Origin: a bacterium
GTDB taxonomy: Bacteria > JAMOTN01
DNA: 26,506 nucleotides
Direction of reading: 5' to 3'
Assembly: GCA_027062325.1 (NCBI GenBank)
Contig: JAMOTN010000052.1
Coordinates: 1 to 26,506 of the forward strand
In this document: piece by piece, positions 25,746 to 26,506 of the stretch
How positions within the stretch are numbered: position 1 is the first letter of the stretch
How the letters are laid out: the number at the start of each line of letters is the position of its first letter
Made by a program: the position numbers and the translations under genes
The notes under the pieces: generated by a model
The model's input: only the letters and a program-made list of their open reading frames with translations
Told to the model about the DNA's origin: nothing
Databases searched by the model: none

Positions 25746-26506
25746 TTAATCCCCTCCCTCTTCAAATACTTCTACCTCAAACTCACGAGCCTTCTCTCCA
25801 AACCAAGCCCCCGTAATTATGAGTAGAACGGGAACCACAAAGAAGAACCAAAACATATGCCAATCCTCTCTTATAAAAGGATACTTATTTATCATTGCTT
25901 TGTAAAGTACAACCTCGGCAGCGAGCATAACAGTCAGAGCATTCGGAATCGGCCAACTACTATGCATCAATTTTAAACCTGCAAATCTGGAGGTTGTGGC
26001 TGGCCAAAATAGGTTACTCCCCATATATCCCAACTGATCCTCCAACACATGAGCCCACCAAGCTGCTACAAAAATACCAGCAGCTTTTAACGAAAACGGT
26101 AAAAGTAAAAAGGCCAAAAATACGGCAAGTGTTAAGCTATGACTCCAGTCCCTATGCCACGGCAAAAATACCATTCTAACCTTATCTCCATCTCTAACAA
26201 ACTCAACATCAGGGCCTGAAAATATGTTTATAACTGTTTCTCCTTCGTAATCATTCATCACCTCAACCGGCAAAATAGCCATTCCCTCTCCCTTAAAGGT
26301 ATCAGGGATTGGAATCCCAGAAGTATCAACTAATTCCGCTATCTTTACCTTAACCACATTATCTTCAAACTGGAAACTCCACTGCCTCCAAAGATCCGCA
26401 GAGTATTTCACAGAAGAGAAGTGAACCCGACATTTACCATTCACATAAGCCTTCTTAACAGCTTCTGCAATCATGTGAGCAACCCGCTTAGGATCCTCAC
26501 CAACAT
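25746..26506 (-). CDS. YdjM/DUF457-like membrane-bound metal-dependent hydrolase (5' partial)
   Basis: The frame stays open to the window edge, with a plausible coding stretch (VGEDPKRVAHMIAEAV) upstream of the first ATG at 26474, so the true start is outside. The N-terminal 110 visible residues are soluble and unrecognised. After them comes HRDWSHSL, matching the HRgxTHS motif of the LexA-binding inner-membrane hydrolase family, then hydrophobic segments with WWAHVLEDQL (a family HxxxD pattern) and at least three to four membrane spans. Members are predicted metal-dependent membrane hydrolases with unproven substrates. The expected N-terminal membrane helix and LPDID motif are not visible and would lie upstream, or the soluble part is an insertion. 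It is the first visible gene of the rpoZ-containing run. Confidence 0.65.
   Translation of the reverse strand, partial: VGEDPKRVAHMIAEAVKKAYVNGKCRVHFSSVKYSADLWRQWSFQFEDNVVKVKIAELVDTSGIPIPDTFKGEGMAILPVEVMNDYEGETVINIFSGPDVEFVRDGDKVRMVFLPWHRDWSHSLTLAVFLAFLLLPFSLKAAGIFVAAWWAHVLEDQLGYMGSNLFWPATTSRFAGLKLMHSSWPIPNALTVMLAAEVVLYKAMINKYPFIREDWHMFWFFFVVPVLLIITGAWFGEKAREFEVEVFEEGGD

Overview
This window carries 22 protein genes, no RNA gene and no CRISPR array. AT-rich coding, strong GGAGG-type ribosome sites, frequent GTG/TTG starts, many overlapping genes, a PolC replicase and [FeFe]-hydrogenase maturases point to an anaerobic, fermentative, probably thermophilic bacterium. The PolC PHP domain without an inserted exonuclease and the very strong ribosome sites would suit a Thermotogota-like or neighbouring deep-branching lineage. 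That placement is inference, not proof.

Bases 1-11114 are read on the + strand. A chain of four overlapping genes comes first: the 3' part of polC, a CCA-adding/poly(A)-polymerase-type nucleotidyltransferase with an HD domain, a FecCD-type ABC permease, and its ATPase. An ECF sigma factor with a putative membrane anti-sigma partner follows. After an extended -10 promoter comes an unusual protein joining a long coiled coil, a GrpE-like head, a zinc ribbon and a TPR-like tail. Valyl-tRNA synthetase ends this half. A bidirectional terminator at 11161-11189 separates it from the converging minus-strand genes.

Bases 11222-20172 are read on the minus strand. In transcription order they are hydG, then (after a likely promoter) aspA-hydF-methyl-accepting chemotaxis protein, a terminator, then ftcD-pcm-exported protein. 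HydG and HydF are two of the three H-cluster maturases; hydE is not in the window. Aspartase sits between them, and the chemoreceptor gene touches hydF, so hydrogenase assembly, ammonia release from aspartate and a taxis or redox signal may be linked.

Bases 20369-26506 form a tight minus-strand run. In transcription order these are a membrane YdjM-type protein (cut by the window edge), a divergent RNA polymerase omega subunit with a very acidic tail, an HD-fold protein whose HD is HE, a small DUF3006-like protein, an ADP-ribosylglycohydrolase-fold protein lacking the usual catalytic motifs, and a UvrD/PcrA helicase interrupted by a 368-residue intein. A terminator follows uvrD.

The most noteworthy items are the GrpE-like fusion, the extended omega subunit with its odd neighbours, the intein in the helicase, and the chemoreceptor in the hydrogenase maturation operon. 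No stretch above 300 bases lacks a gene; the longest gap (about 200 bases, 20173-20368) holds a terminator and a promoter.
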